Positions 16,054-24,755 of a stretch of 64,000 nt of DNA are shown here, piece by piece. The position numbers and the translations under genes are program-made. The stretch covers positions 3,968,001 through 4,032,000 of the forward strand of contig NZ_CBDDIE010000003.1 in NCBI RefSeq assembly GCF_965228805.1, in the 5' to 3' direction. The notes beneath the pieces are model-generated. The model was not told the DNA's origin and searched no databases. It saw only the letters and a list, made by a program, of their open reading frames with translations. The DNA comes from JASBTN01 sp965228805. GTDB taxonomy: Bacteria; Pseudomonadota; Alphaproteobacteria; Rhodobacterales; Rhodobacteraceae. How positions within the stretch are numbered: the stretch's first letter is position 1; every line of letters starts with the position of its first letter.

Positions 16054-17557
16054 TCTTGGGCCTTTCTTTCCTTGCGATCCATGAGCACGCGGCGCACATG
16101 CAGCGCCAGCACACCCAGGATCATCACAAACAGGATCGCCGCGATGGGACGATCAATGAAGTCGAGCGGGTTTTTCACCCGCGCCATGGCACTGCGCAGC
16201 TTGACCTCCATGATGCCCCCCAGGACCATGCCCAGGATGATCGGCACAATGGGCAGGCTCAGGCGTTTCAGGATGAAACCCAGGATGCCGAAGCCCGCCG
16301 CCAGGATGCAGTCGGTGAAGGAATTGCGCAGGGAATAGACGCCCACGAAGGACAGGATCAGGATGCAGACACCAGGAACTTGTTGGGGATCTTGACCACC
16401 TTGATCAGCTGGTTCGTGGCGATCAGCAGGAAGATCACCACCAGCACATTCAGAAGCGCCAGCGCGATATAGAGCGCGACGACAAAGTCCATCTCGTTCT
16501 GAAACAGCTGCGGGCCGGGAATGACGTTGTGCACGTAGAAGACCGACAGCATCATCGCCGTCAGCGCCTCGCCCGGGATGCCCAGCGCCAGAAGCGGCAC
16601 CATGGCGGCGGCGGGCACCGCATTATTGGCGGTCTCGGCCGAGATCAGGCCTTCGCTGGAGCCATGGCCGAAGTCTTCGGGCCGCTTGGAGGTCTTGGCG
16701 GCATAGGTGTAGCTCATGAACTGCGCGGTGAACTCGCCCACACCCGGGATCATGCCCATGACCACGCCGAATGTGGCCGACACCCCGGCGATGCGCGGGT
16801 GGCGGGCAAGCTCGCGGAAGCCCTGGAAGAAGCTGCCTTTCATCTTCTTCAGGGTCACGTTTTCATCGTCCCCCTGCAGAAGGATGAAGGCCTGTGACAG
16901 GGCAAAGAGCCCCAGCACCACGACAATCAGGTTGACCCCACCTGACAGCCAGCTCTGGTCGAAAGTATAGCGTTTCGAGTAGCTTGCCGGGTGCAAACCG
17001 ATGGTGCCCAGCCAGATGCCAAAGCACGCCATGGCCGCCGCAATCAGCGTGTGTTTGCGATGCGCCACCACCACCAGGATGATGCCCAGAAGAGCTGCCA
17101 GGAAGATCTCGCGACTGCCGAACATGGGCGCCACCTGGGCCAGCACGGGGGCGAAGAAGATCAGGGCCGCGACCGAGAACATGCCGCCGAAAAAGGAGGA
17201 TGAATAGGCCAGCGACAAAGCGCGCCGCGCCTCCCCCCGGGTGGTCATCGGGTAGCCGTCATAGGTGGTCAGCGCGTTGACCGCCGTGCCCGGCGTGTTG
17301 ATCAGGATCGCCGGGATGGATCCTCCGTACATGGACGAGCCATAGATACCCAATAGCACGGTCAGCCCGACAATCGGATCCATGCTGAACGTTGCGGGCA
17401 GCAGGATCGCGATGGCCACCGCCGGACCCACGCCCGGAATCGCACCGATCAAGACGCCGCCGATCGAGCCCACCAGAAGCGCCAGCACCACATCCCAACG
17501 GGCCAGGATGCCCGCGCTTGCCCCCATTTGGGAGAAGAATTCTTGGATCAGGTCCAT
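15918..17557 (-). pseudogene. tctA: Tricarboxylate transporter membrane subunit TctA, interrupted by a frameshift
   Basis: TctA is the large (about 500-residue) permease of the tripartite tricarboxylate transporter. The frame from 17557 encodes 399 residues of normal TctA, including GSIGGVLIGAIPGVGPAVAIA and GMIPGVGEFTAQFM. It then stops at 16358, right after KIPNKFLV. The lost C-terminus continues in another frame from about 16375 (VCILILSFVGVYSLRNSFTDC, then LPIVPIILGMVLGGIMEVKLR). The junction is consistent with loss of 1, 4 or 7 bases where LVPG-like residues are expected. The second frame runs on to 15918, overlapping the dehydrogenase start, so its true end is unclear. It is either a real mutation or a sequencing error. 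Confidence 0.85.
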
Positions 17558-17564
17558 GCCGCCC

Positions 17565-18251
17565 TCAGAGGTTCAGGATGAAGAAGTTGCGAATGCTGCC
17601 CGGCAGGTATTCGTAAACCATCGCGCCCGGGATTTTCACCTGCAGGAAGGCCTTGAAGATCAGCACCACCAGCACGCCAAAGATCACGGACGCCCAGAGC
17701 ATGCGGCGGCTCCGATACCCCATGCGCCAGGTCAGAAGCGGTGCGAAGACCAGGGTCATCGGCAGATATCCCAGCACCGGCACCAGCACCACATAGGCCA
17801 GGAACCACCCCGCCCATTCAAAGACCGACAGCCAGACCTTGGCCTCTTTCCAGTCCATCTTGTGCAGGTAGACGTAGCTGATGCGCAGGGTCGCGACGAG
17901 GAAGACGAAGGGCGCGGCCAGCACCGGACCCAGGGTCAGGGCCAGCACCCCGGCCAGCACCGCCCAGAACAGGCTCTCGGCCCATTGGAACCAATCCGCC
18001 TCACGGATCCAGCGCGGCATGCGCCGTTCGCGGCGCGGCAGGTTCCAGTAATGCAGCGCGGTGAACAGCACCATGCCGCCCACACCGATCCCGGGCCAGA
18101 ACCGCGGTTGAGCAAAGAAGGCCTTGCCTTTCAGCCACTTGGTCTGATCGCCGATGGCTGCGAGAAGCAGGGTCGCGCAGATCAGGAACAGGGCGGCAAA
18201 CAGCACCTGGCCCCGTTTGGGATAGTTGGGATCGTTTTTGATCTCGCTCAT
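17565..18251 (-). CDS. tctB: Tripartite tricarboxylate transporter small membrane subunit TctB
   Basis: The 228-residue protein has four to five predicted membrane spans (RGQVLFAALFLICATLLLAA; SLFWAVLAGVLALTLGPVLAAPFVFLVA; WFLAYVVLVPVLGYLPMTLVFAPLL; SVIFGVLVVLIFKAFL). It sits between tctC and tctA in the standard order. TctB is the small permease subunit that pairs with TctA. It is longer than the usual 150-170 residues because of a hydrophilic loop at about 60-95. The gene is seven bases from tctA. Confidence 0.85.
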   Translation of the reverse strand: MSEIKNDPNYPKRGQVLFAALFLICATLLLAAIGDQTKWLKGKAFFAQPRFWPGIGVGGMVLFTALHYWNLPRRERRMPRWIREADWFQWAESLFWAVLAGVLALTLGPVLAAPFVFLVATLRISYVYLHKMDWKEAKVWLSVFEWAGWFLAYVVLVPVLGYLPMTLVFAPLLTWRMGYRSRRMLWASVIFGVLVVLIFKAFLQVKIPGAMVYEYLPGSIRNFFILNL

Positions 18252-18267
18252 GGTGCTGCCTCGAAAG

Positions 18268-18287
18268 GGGCCGGGTTGCCCCGGCCC
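18268..18287 (-). terminator. Intercistronic hairpin between tctC and tctB
   Basis: GGGCCGGG at 18268-18275 pairs perfectly with CCCGGCCC at 18280-18287 around a four-base loop. It lies just after the tctC stop codon. Such hairpins typically protect or partly terminate the message so that the binding protein is made in excess. Confidence 0.6.
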
Positions 18288-18300
18288 GATTGGGTTCGGA

Positions 18301-19245
18301 TCAGTTGCCCAGAATGCCGCCGATCACGGCGCCGGTGGCCTTGTCGCCCTCGATCCGGGCCGCCGAATCCTCGGCATTCATCCAGTAGACCAGCGCGCCG
18401 GTTTCCGTCGCCACGGCTTGGGCGCGGTCGCTCATCACCGTCTTGGCAGCGACCTCGGCGATCTTGTCACGCACGTCCTGCGGCGTGTCCTTGTGCACGA
18501 ACAGCCCGTTCCACAGCGCGATATTCAGGCTCTCGTCCAACTCGCCGATCGTCGGTGCGTCCGGCACCAGGTTGATGCGCGTATCGGTGATCGAGGTCAG
18601 CACCTTGACGCTGTCCAGGCACGGCAGGATCAGCTGCAAGGTGGTATTGATCACATCCGCGTCGCCGGAGGCCAGCGTGTTGCAGTCCAGCGCGTCAAAG
18701 GCCGCATCCGAGCCCCATTCGAAGCCCGCATTGATCGCATAGGCCTTGGTCACCTGCGTGGGCGTCAGCACGTCGCCGAAATGGCCCAGCGCCACGTCGT
18801 TGTCCTTGGCATAGGCGGCGAGCTCCTCCATCGAGCTGTAGGGCGCATCGCCCGAGGTGGCGATCACGAAGGGATAGGTCAGGAAAATGCCAATCGGTTC
18901 AAAGACTTCATCGGCCAGCTCGTCGATGCCGATCTCATGCCCGATGACCGGGACGGCGGGGACGAAGCTGCCGATCGTATAGCCATCGGCCGGTGCGGTC
19001 GCCACGTCGATCGCACCCGGGAAGGGGCCACCGCCGCCGCCCGGCTTGTTTACCACGGCGGCGGACACACCATAGGCCGCCTGGAAATCTTCGGCGATCA
19101 TGCGGGTCAGCACGTCTTCCAGGTCACCCGGCGGCCAGGGCACGATGAAGCTGACCGGTTTCTCGGGGTATTCGGCCAGCGCGGGGCCGGCCAGGGCCGC
19201 CATGGTAAAGGCAAGGGCGCCGCCCAGCAGTTTCGATTTGTTCAT
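18301..19245 (-). CDS. tctC: Tripartite tricarboxylate transporter substrate-binding protein TctC
   Basis: The 314-residue protein has a Sec signal peptide (residues 1-24, ending PALA) and the family opening YPEKPVSFIVPWPPGD. VVNKPGGGGGPFPGAIDVATAPADGYTIG follows, where TctC proteins hold the carboxylate ligand. It captures a carboxylated solute in the periplasm and delivers it to TctAB. The ATG at 19245 has GGGAGG upstream. The gene is first in tctCBA and diverges from the IclR regulator, which probably controls it. The substrate is not evident. Confidence 0.9.
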   Translation of the reverse strand: MNKSKLLGGALAFTMAALAGPALAEYPEKPVSFIVPWPPGDLEDVLTRMIAEDFQAAYGVSAAVVNKPGGGGGPFPGAIDVATAPADGYTIGSFVPAVPVIGHEIGIDELADEVFEPIGIFLTYPFVIATSGDAPYSSMEELAAYAKDNDVALGHFGDVLTPTQVTKAYAINAGFEWGSDAAFDALDCNTLASGDADVINTTLQLILPCLDSVKVLTSITDTRINLVPDAPTIGELDESLNIALWNGLFVHKDTPQDVRDKIAEVAAKTVMSDRAQAVATETGALVYWMNAEDSAARIEGDKATGAVIGGILGN

Positions 19246-19290
19246 GATGTCCTCCCTGATCATGCTTGACCTGTATCGGTTCATTATTCA

Positions 19291-19338
19291 AACCGTCGGT
19301 TCTAAAACAGATTGACAGACCCCCGCCGAGTCTGTCAA
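19291..19338. promoter_or_regulatory. Dyads in the tctC/iclR divergent promoter
   Basis: AACCG-T-CGGTT at 19291-19301 and the inverted repeat TTGACAGAC at 19312-19320 with GTCTGTCAA at 19330-19338 lie between the divergent tctC and IclR-type genes. Both are candidate sites for the IclR regulator or its promoter. Confidence 0.5.
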
Positions 19339-19412
19339 CACTTTTAACACGTGAAGTAAAATCGTTGGAACGCCACAGCGCGTTGCGTCAGACCGAGGAA
19401 AGACACACCCCC

Positions 19413-20213
19413 ATGGGCACCACGTCCAAAGCCTTGTCCCTGCTGAACTTTTTCAGCCGCGCCCAGTCCGAGATCGGGCTGTCCGACATGGCGCGCCTGT
19501 CAGGCATGAACAAGGCGACGGTGCATCGACTGCTGACCGAATTGGCGACACATGGATTCGTCGAACAGACCGGATCCGGTCGGGAGTATCGCCTTGGCCC
19601 CGCTGTTTTGCGCCTAGCGGCCCTGCGCGAACACACGGTGCCGATGCGCGAAATGGCACAGCAGGTGCTTGAGGAACTGAGCCGCGCCACCGGAGAAACC
19701 GCGCATATGTCAGTCCTGTCCGGCGAGACCCTGGCGACCACCGCATACACCTATTCCCACGCCCATGGCACCATGGTGATGATGGAGGATGCCGAGGTCC
19801 TGGACCTGCACGCGACCAGCTCCGGCCTGTCGGTGCTGGCCTTTTCGCCGCCCGCCTTCATCGACACGGTGCTCTCCGCCCCCCTGCGCGCCCGCACCCC
19901 GCAGACCGTAACCGACCCCAACGCGATCCGCGCCATGCTGCCCACGATCCGCGCGCGCGGCTATGCGACCTCGATCGGCGGCTTTGAGGAAGACGTACAT
20001 TCCTATGCCGTGCCGGTCTTCGACGCGCGCATGCAGGCGATGGGTGCGGTGGCCGTCGCCACCCCCGTTTCCCGCATGACCGGGGTGCTGCGCGCCCGCG
20101 TCCTGGACGAGCTGATGACACGAGTTCCGGCTTTGACCCGCCTGATGGGTGGGTTCCTGCCTTCCACTTTTCCAACATTCGAACCGCAGCAGCCGCTGCA
20201 GAAAGAGGGCTGA
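19413..20213 (+). CDS. IclR-family transcriptional regulator
   Basis: The 266-residue protein has the IclR winged helix at about 1-65 (TSKALSLLNFFSRAQSEIGLSDMARLSGMNKATVHRLLTEL, YRLGPAVLRLA). The effector-binding GAF-like domain follows, with GYATSIGGFEEDVHSYAVPVFDA. GAGGAAAGA precedes the ATG at 19413. It diverges from tctC and is followed one base after its stop by a class III aminotransferase gene, so it probably controls both the transporter and the aminotransferase in response to the substrate or a product. The effector is unknown. Confidence 0.87.
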   Translation: MGTTSKALSLLNFFSRAQSEIGLSDMARLSGMNKATVHRLLTELATHGFVEQTGSGREYRLGPAVLRLAALREHTVPMREMAQQVLEELSRATGETAHMSVLSGETLATTAYTYSHAHGTMVMMEDAEVLDLHATSSGLSVLAFSPPAFIDTVLSAPLRARTPQTVTDPNAIRAMLPTIRARGYATSIGGFEEDVHSYAVPVFDARMQAMGAVAVATPVSRMTGVLRARVLDELMTRVPALTRLMGGFLPSTFPTFEPQQPLQKEG

Positions 20214-20214
20214 C

Positions 20215-21567
20215 ATGAAGGATTCCAACTTCCTGAAGGAAAAGAACGCCAAATCGCTTTGGCACCCGATGGCCCACCCGGCCGATTGCCTGAACAATCC
20301 GCCGACCATCGTGACGGGCGCTTCGGGGGTCAAGATCACCGATGTCGACGGGCATGAGGTGGTCGACGGTGTCGGCGGTCTGTGGAACGTGAACCTGGGT
20401 TTCTCCTGCCAGCCGGTGAAGGACGCCATCGCCGCCCAGCTGGACGTGCTGCCTTATTATTCCACCTTCCGCGGCACCACCAATGACGCGGTGATCGAGC
20501 TGGCCGAGGAACTGCGCGACTTCTTCGCCCCGGACGGGCTGACCCGCGCCTTCTTTACCTCCGGCGGCAGTGATTCCGTGGAAACCGCCCTGCGCCTGGC
20601 GCGCCAGTATCACAAGGTTCGCGGCGAAGGCGCACGCACCAAGTTCCTGAGCCTGAAGAAGGGCTATCACGGCACCCATATGGGCGGTGCGTCCGTGAAC
20701 GGAAACGCCAATTTCCGCACCCAATACGAACCGCTGCTGCCCGGCTGTTTCCATATCCCGGCACCCTATACCTATCGCAATCCATTCAATGAAACCGACC
20801 CGGAGCGTCTGGCCCAGCTCTGCCTGCAGGCCCTTGAGGACGAGATCGCCTTCCAAGGCGCGGGCACAATCGCCGGTTTCATCATGGAACCGATCCTGGG
20901 CGCGGGCGGCGTGATCCCGCCGCATGAAAGCTTCATGCCCGGCGTGCGCGAGATCTGTTCGCGCCACGGCATCCTGCTGATCGCCGATGAGGTCATCACC
21001 GCGTTTGGCCGCACCGGATCCTGGACCGGCAGCCGCCACTGGGATGTGCAGCCCGACATGATGTGCACCGCCAAGGCAATCACCAACGGTTACTTCCCCT
21101 TCGGCGCGGTGATGATCGCCGATCATGTGGCCGAGACCTTCGAAAAGGACGAAACCGGTAAAGCGGCCATCGGCCATGGCTACACCTACTCCGGTCACCC
21201 GGTCGGGGCGGCTGCCGCCATTGCCTGCCTCGCGGAAACCAAACGCCTGAACGTGCCGGAAAACGCCGCCGCACGCGGCCGCGAGCTGCACGAAGGGCTG
21301 CTGGCCCTGCAACGGGACTTCGACGTGATCGGCGACGTGCGCGGCGGGCACGGGCTCATGTGCGCGATGGAGCTGGTGTCGGATCGCGCCACCAAGGCGC
21401 CGATCGACAAGAAGAGCATCGGCACAGTGCAGGAAGTTGCCTATCAGTCCGGCGCCATGGTGCGCGTTTCGGGGCCGAACATCATCCTGTCGCCGCCGCT
21501 GGTGCTGACAGCCGAGGATGTGCAGACGATCCTGTCCTCCCTGCGCGCAGGTTTCGCGGCGCTCTGA
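20215..21567 (+). CDS. Class III pyridoxal-phosphate aminotransferase
   Basis: This 450-residue enzyme belongs to the omega-amino acid/polyamine aminotransferase group. Visible are the phosphate-binding SGGSDSVETALRLARQY, the PLP ring Asp258 in ADEV and the Schiff-base Lys287 in TAKAITNGYFPFGAV. The enzyme moves an amino group from an amine or omega-amino acid, probably to pyruvate or 2-oxoglutarate. It is related to but distinct from the taurine aminotransferase at 29792. The ATG is one base after the stop of the IclR gene. The position near the P450/GS-like/ferredoxin unit suggests a shared amine pathway. Confidence 0.88.
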   Translation: MKDSNFLKEKNAKSLWHPMAHPADCLNNPPTIVTGASGVKITDVDGHEVVDGVGGLWNVNLGFSCQPVKDAIAAQLDVLPYYSTFRGTTNDAVIELAEELRDFFAPDGLTRAFFTSGGSDSVETALRLARQYHKVRGEGARTKFLSLKKGYHGTHMGGASVNGNANFRTQYEPLLPGCFHIPAPYTYRNPFNETDPERLAQLCLQALEDEIAFQGAGTIAGFIMEPILGAGGVIPPHESFMPGVREICSRHGILLIADEVITAFGRTGSWTGSRHWDVQPDMMCTAKAITNGYFPFGAVMIADHVAETFEKDETGKAAIGHGYTYSGHPVGAAAAIACLAETKRLNVPENAAARGRELHEGLLALQRDFDVIGDVRGGHGLMCAMELVSDRATKAPIDKKSIGTVQEVAYQSGAMVRVSGPNIILSPPLVLTAEDVQTILSSLRAGFAAL

Positions 21568-21589
21568 ACCCACCTTACGACGGCATGAA

Positions 21590-21613
21590 CGCCCCGCCTG
21601 CTTTGGCGGGGCG
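21590..21613. terminator. Terminator between convergent aminotransferase and ferredoxin genes
   Basis: CGCCCCGCC at 21590-21598 pairs perfectly with GGCGGGGCG at 21605-21613 around a six-base loop. AACTTGTTT follows on the plus strand. Confidence 0.7.
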
Positions 21614-21627
21614 AACTTGTTTCGCCC

Positions 21628-21942
21628 TCAGCCCGCGTCGGGCACCACCACGCGAAAGCCGTCCAGCGCGGGGGACATGCGGATCTGGCAGGACAGGCGC
21701 GAGGTGTCCGCGCGGTCTTCGACCATGTCCAGCATCACGCCCTCGAACTCGCCGACCTCGCCGGTCTTACCCAGCCAATCGGCATCCACTTGCACATGGC
21801 AGGTTGCGCAGCTCAAGGACCCGCCGCATTCGCCATCTACACCCGCCACATTGTTGGCCACCGCGGCCTCCATCAGGCTGGTGCCCTCGGCCACATCGGC
21901 CACGACCTCATCCCCCCGGGGTAGGACCCAAGTTACTTTCAT
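21628..21942 (-). CDS. [2Fe-2S] ferredoxin, adrenodoxin/putidaredoxin type
   Basis: The 104-residue protein has the four cluster ligands Cys39, Cys45, Cys48 and Cys85 in CGGSLSCATC and SCQI, the vertebrate-type pattern of ferredoxins that serve bacterial class I P450s. It lies in the same direction as the P450 and GS-like genes and is probably the electron donor of that P450. A ferredoxin reductase gene is not in the cluster. GACAGGAGA lies upstream of the ATG, and a stem-loop separates it from the GS-like gene, so its expression may be tuned separately. Confidence 0.9.
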   Translation of the reverse strand: MKVTWVLPRGDEVVADVAEGTSLMEAAVANNVAGVDGECGGSLSCATCHVQVDADWLGKTGEVGEFEGVMLDMVEDRADTSRLSCQIRMSPALDGFRVVVPDAG

Positions 21943-21962
21943 CCGATTTTCTCCTGTCTAAA

Positions 21963-22005
21963 GCGTTTCGAGATTAACTTGAGACACAAGTTGATTTCGA
22001 AACGC
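21963..22005 (-). terminator. Long stem-loop just upstream of the ferredoxin gene
   Basis: GCGTTTCGA at 21963-21971 pairs with TCGAAACGC at 21997-22005. The inner GATTAACTT/AAGTTGATT extends the stem. On the minus strand it is followed by TTT and then by the ferredoxin ribosome-binding site. It could be an attenuator or terminator. Confidence 0.5.
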
Positions 22006-22026
22006 CCACACCATGGGTAGGTTCCG

Positions 22027-22071
22027 AGCGCTTCGACTTATTGCTAAGTGGAAACAATAAGTCGAAGCGCT
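22027..22071 (-). terminator. Perfect 17-bp stem-loop after the GS-like gene
   Basis: AGCGCTTCGACTTATTG at 22027-22043 is the exact complement of 22055-22071, with an 11-base loop. It starts three bases after the stop codon of the GS-like gene on the minus strand. It is the strongest hairpin in this part of the window. Confidence 0.7.
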
Positions 22072-22074
22072 TTA

Positions 22075-23364
22075 TTACAAGAAGTAGACGTAGAAGTCCC
22101 TGAGCCCGTCGCCTTCCAGGTCGCGGGTCTTGATGACTTCCTTGCGTTTCATGAAGATATGGTTGTCGACCAGGTTGCGCCCGACGGCGTCGCCCAGGAC
22201 GGTGTCCGCCTCCAGATCGTTCATCGCGCGTTTCAGGTCCACCGCGGTGCCCTGTTTGGCGTCGATCTTGTCGAACCCATCGCCGGTTTCGGCGGGCACA
22301 AGGTCATAGGTGTTCCGAACCCCCAACAGGGCCGCCTGCAACACCGCCGCGGTGGCCGTATAGGGGTTCGCGGTCGCGTCCGCCATCCGGTGTTCAAGCC
22401 GCGACTTCGCGCCCCCCTCACCCGAGATCCGCGTGGTCACGCAGCGGTGGTCGCCGCCCCAGTTCTGCCAGTAGCCTGACAGGATGCCCGGCTGCATGCG
22501 CTGGTAACTGTTGGCGGTCGGCGCCAGCAGCCCCGCGAGCCCCCGGTGGTGATGCATCAGGCCCGAAATGCAGCCGCGCGCCAAGTCGTTCATGTGCTCG
22601 GGCCCACCGACGGGACCATTGTCCAGCGCGTTGCCGCCATCGTCCTTGCGGAAGGAGAAGTTGACATGCATGCCCGATCCGCCCGCCTCGGCAATCGGCT
22701 TGGGCAGGAAGGTCAGGACAACGCCGTGTTCCAAAGCCACCTCGCGCGCCATCTGGCGGAACAGAACGATGTCATCCACCGCCTTGACCGCCTCGTCGAA
22801 GGTCAGGGTCATCTCGAACTGCGGGCTGTCATATTCGGCGGTGAACATGTCGACATTGAAGCCCAGATCATCCGCGCGTTCCCAGATGTCATCAAAGACC
22901 CGCAGCGGATCGGTGAACGGCCCGGTGCCATAGACCACGCCGCCCGGCGCGTCATAGGGCACCAAACGCCCGTTCTCATTGCCGACCAGCGCGTAGCATT
23001 CCAGCTCGATCCCGACCATCGGGGTCAGCCCCAGCTCGCCCCAGGCAGCACAGGCGCGTTTCAGCGCCCCGCGCCCGTCGAGGTCCAGCAGGTTGCCCTC
23101 GTGATCATAGAGATCGCCCAGAACCACCTTGGTCGAGCGCTCCCAGCCGTCACGAATGTCCTCGGCCTTCCAGCGCAGTTCCATGTCCGGCAGGCCCTGT
23201 TTCATCATCGCGCCGGGGGCATCCAACAGATCCTTGTCGTAATGCACGCCATAGGTGGACCGGCAGAAACGGGTGGACCCGTCGCCGATCTTGCCATTGG
23301 GTAGGTATTTGCCTCGCATGATGCTGAGGTGGTCGCACCACATGGCGCGCAGCCGGTCTTTCAT
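22075..23364 (-). CDS. Glutamine-synthetase-like gamma-glutamyl-amine ligase (PuuA/GlnT type)
   Basis: The 429-residue protein belongs to the glutamine synthetase family but is of the PuuA/GmaS/IpuC type, which joins glutamate to an amine. The catalytic core shows the metal-binding GIELECY and FTAEYDSPQFEMT, GGSGMHVNFSF, and RLEHRMADATANPYTATAA. Adenylylation-type GlnA features are not evident. GGAGGACAGAG precedes the ATG at 23364. It lies between a P450 and a ferredoxin gene on one strand. The likely reaction is ATP-dependent gamma-glutamylation of an amine that the P450 then oxidises, or the reverse order; the amine is unknown. Confidence 0.82.
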   Translation of the reverse strand: MKDRLRAMWCDHLSIMRGKYLPNGKIGDGSTRFCRSTYGVHYDKDLLDAPGAMMKQGLPDMELRWKAEDIRDGWERSTKVVLGDLYDHEGNLLDLDGRGALKRACAAWGELGLTPMVGIELECYALVGNENGRLVPYDAPGGVVYGTGPFTDPLRVFDDIWERADDLGFNVDMFTAEYDSPQFEMTLTFDEAVKAVDDIVLFRQMAREVALEHGVVLTFLPKPIAEAGGSGMHVNFSFRKDDGGNALDNGPVGGPEHMNDLARGCISGLMHHHRGLAGLLAPTANSYQRMQPGILSGYWQNWGGDHRCVTTRISGEGGAKSRLEHRMADATANPYTATAAVLQAALLGVRNTYDLVPAETGDGFDKIDAKQGTAVDLKRAMNDLEADTVLGDAVGRNLVDNHIFMKRKEVIKTRDLEGDGLRDFYVYFL

Positions 23365-23390
23365 CTCTGTCCTCCCACGATCCCTTTTTG

Positions 23391-23410
23391 TGGCCCCCTC
23401 CCCGGGGCCA
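23391..23410 (-). terminator. Intercistronic hairpin between P450 and GS-like genes
   Basis: TGGCCCC at 23391-23397 pairs with GGGGCCA at 23404-23410. It lies in the 56-base gap between the two genes and may adjust their relative expression. Confidence 0.4.
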
Positions 23411-23420
23411 TGTTCCGCCG

Positions 23421-24671
23421 TCACGCCATGCGGACCGGCAAGCTCTTGATCCCGCCCACGAAATTCGAGCGCAGGAATGCGTGATCCCCCGTGGGTTCGA
23501 TCACAGTGACACGTTTTGCGATTTCCTCAAACAGCACGCGCACTTCCAGCCGTGCCAGATGCATGCCCAGACAGACGTGCGGGCCGCCCTGGCCGAAAGA
23601 CATGTGCTTGTTCGGGCTGCGGGCGAAATCGACGCGGAACGGATCGGCGAAGATGCGTTCGTCGCGGTTGGCCGAAGCCCACCAGAGCAGCACCTTGTCG
23701 CCCTCGCGAATGGTCTTGCCGTGCATTTCATGATCCCGCGTCGCAGTTCGGCGGAAATAGAGCGCAGGCGTGGCCCAGCGAATAACCTCATCCGCCATCG
23801 TGTCCCAGACCTCGCCCGACTTCAGCTGGCCCAGCAGCTCCGGCTGATGCGCCATGGCCTGAAGCCCGCCGGCGATGGAATAGCGCGTGGTGTCATTGCC
23901 CGCGGCCACCAACAGGCAGAAGAAATTGCGGAACTCATGCTCCGGCATGACATTACCGTCGCGGTCAGGCTGCAGGATCATGTGCAGCACGCCGTCCGTG
24001 TCGCCCTTGCGGTTCTTCTCCGCCAGCAGACGCTTGGCATAGTCGAAGAGCTCGGCGCCGGCGGGGCTGTTGAAGGGCATCATGCGGTATTCATCGGTCT
24101 GCATCTTGTCCAAGACGTGATCGGTGAAATCCGGGTCCGTGTTGGCGATCAACGCATCGCCCTTTTCGACCAGCCAGGGCAGGTCTTCCTCTGGCGTGCC
24201 GATGATACGTCCCAGCATCATCATCGGCAGCTGGCGGGCGATTTCCTTGGTGGCGTCAAAGCTGCCCATCTCCAGCGCCTTGTCCAGGATCGGGTGGCAA
24301 AGCTCGCGGATCTGATCTTCGAACCCGGCCACGACGGGACGCGAGAACGCCTTGCCCACCCGCATCCGGGTCTTCATGTGTTCGGGCGGATCGGTTTCCT
24401 GAAAGGTGCGCCGCGCCAGGTATTCCTCGTAGGTTTGATCCTCCATGCGGATGCCACGGGCCGAGGACATGAGCTGATAGTTCACATTCAGCGCCGCGAT
24501 ATCCTCATGACGCACCACGTTCCAGAAGCCCTCGCCATCGGGCCAGTCGGTCCAGCTCAGCGGGTCCTCATCCCGCAGGCGCTTGAAGGTGTTGTGCGGC
24601 GCACCGCGCGCAAACACATCGTGGTCGTACAGATTTTCATGCCCACTGTCGGTTGGGGTCCAGACCGTCAT
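23421..24671 (-). CDS. Cytochrome P450 monooxygenase
   Basis: The 416-residue soluble bacterial P450 has the oxygen-activating I-helix motif AAGNDTT (257-262), the K-helix ExxR in DEVIRW (Glu295-Arg298) and the haem loop FGQGGPHVCLG with Cys367. It is class I, needing a ferredoxin, and one is encoded two genes downstream. The N-terminus has no membrane anchor. It is first in the P450, GS-like ligase, ferredoxin unit and diverges from a glutamine-amidotransferase-like gene. Substrate is unknown; the company of amine-metabolism genes suggests N-dealkylation or hydroxylation of an amine or its gamma-glutamyl derivative. Confidence 0.92.
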   Translation of the reverse strand: MTVWTPTDSGHENLYDHDVFARGAPHNTFKRLRDEDPLSWTDWPDGEGFWNVVRHEDIAALNVNYQLMSSARGIRMEDQTYEEYLARRTFQETDPPEHMKTRMRVGKAFSRPVVAGFEDQIRELCHPILDKALEMGSFDATKEIARQLPMMMLGRIIGTPEEDLPWLVEKGDALIANTDPDFTDHVLDKMQTDEYRMMPFNSPAGAELFDYAKRLLAEKNRKGDTDGVLHMILQPDRDGNVMPEHEFRNFFCLLVAAGNDTTRYSIAGGLQAMAHQPELLGQLKSGEVWDTMADEVIRWATPALYFRRTATRDHEMHGKTIREGDKVLLWWASANRDERIFADPFRVDFARSPNKHMSFGQGGPHVCLGMHLARLEVRVLFEEIAKRVTVIEPTGDHAFLRSNFVGGIKSLPVRMA

Positions 24672-24755
24672 GCGCGCCTCCCTGATATTTTGTGTATTGT
24701 TTGCGCGTTCAAAAATATATTATATAACATGTTAAACAAGTAAAGGGGAAATCTG
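24672..24755. promoter_or_regulatory. AT-rich divergent promoter of the P450 and amidotransferase genes
   Basis: This 84-base region is much richer in A+T than its surroundings. It holds the palindrome TAACATGTTA at 24725-24734 and a run of alternating TA just before it. It is a likely site for the nearby GntR-type regulator, but that link is inferred. Confidence 0.45.

Noticed and set aside
19276..19301. Second LexA box near the IclR gene
   Set aside because: GGTTC motifs occur but not in the GTTC-N7-GTTC spacing.
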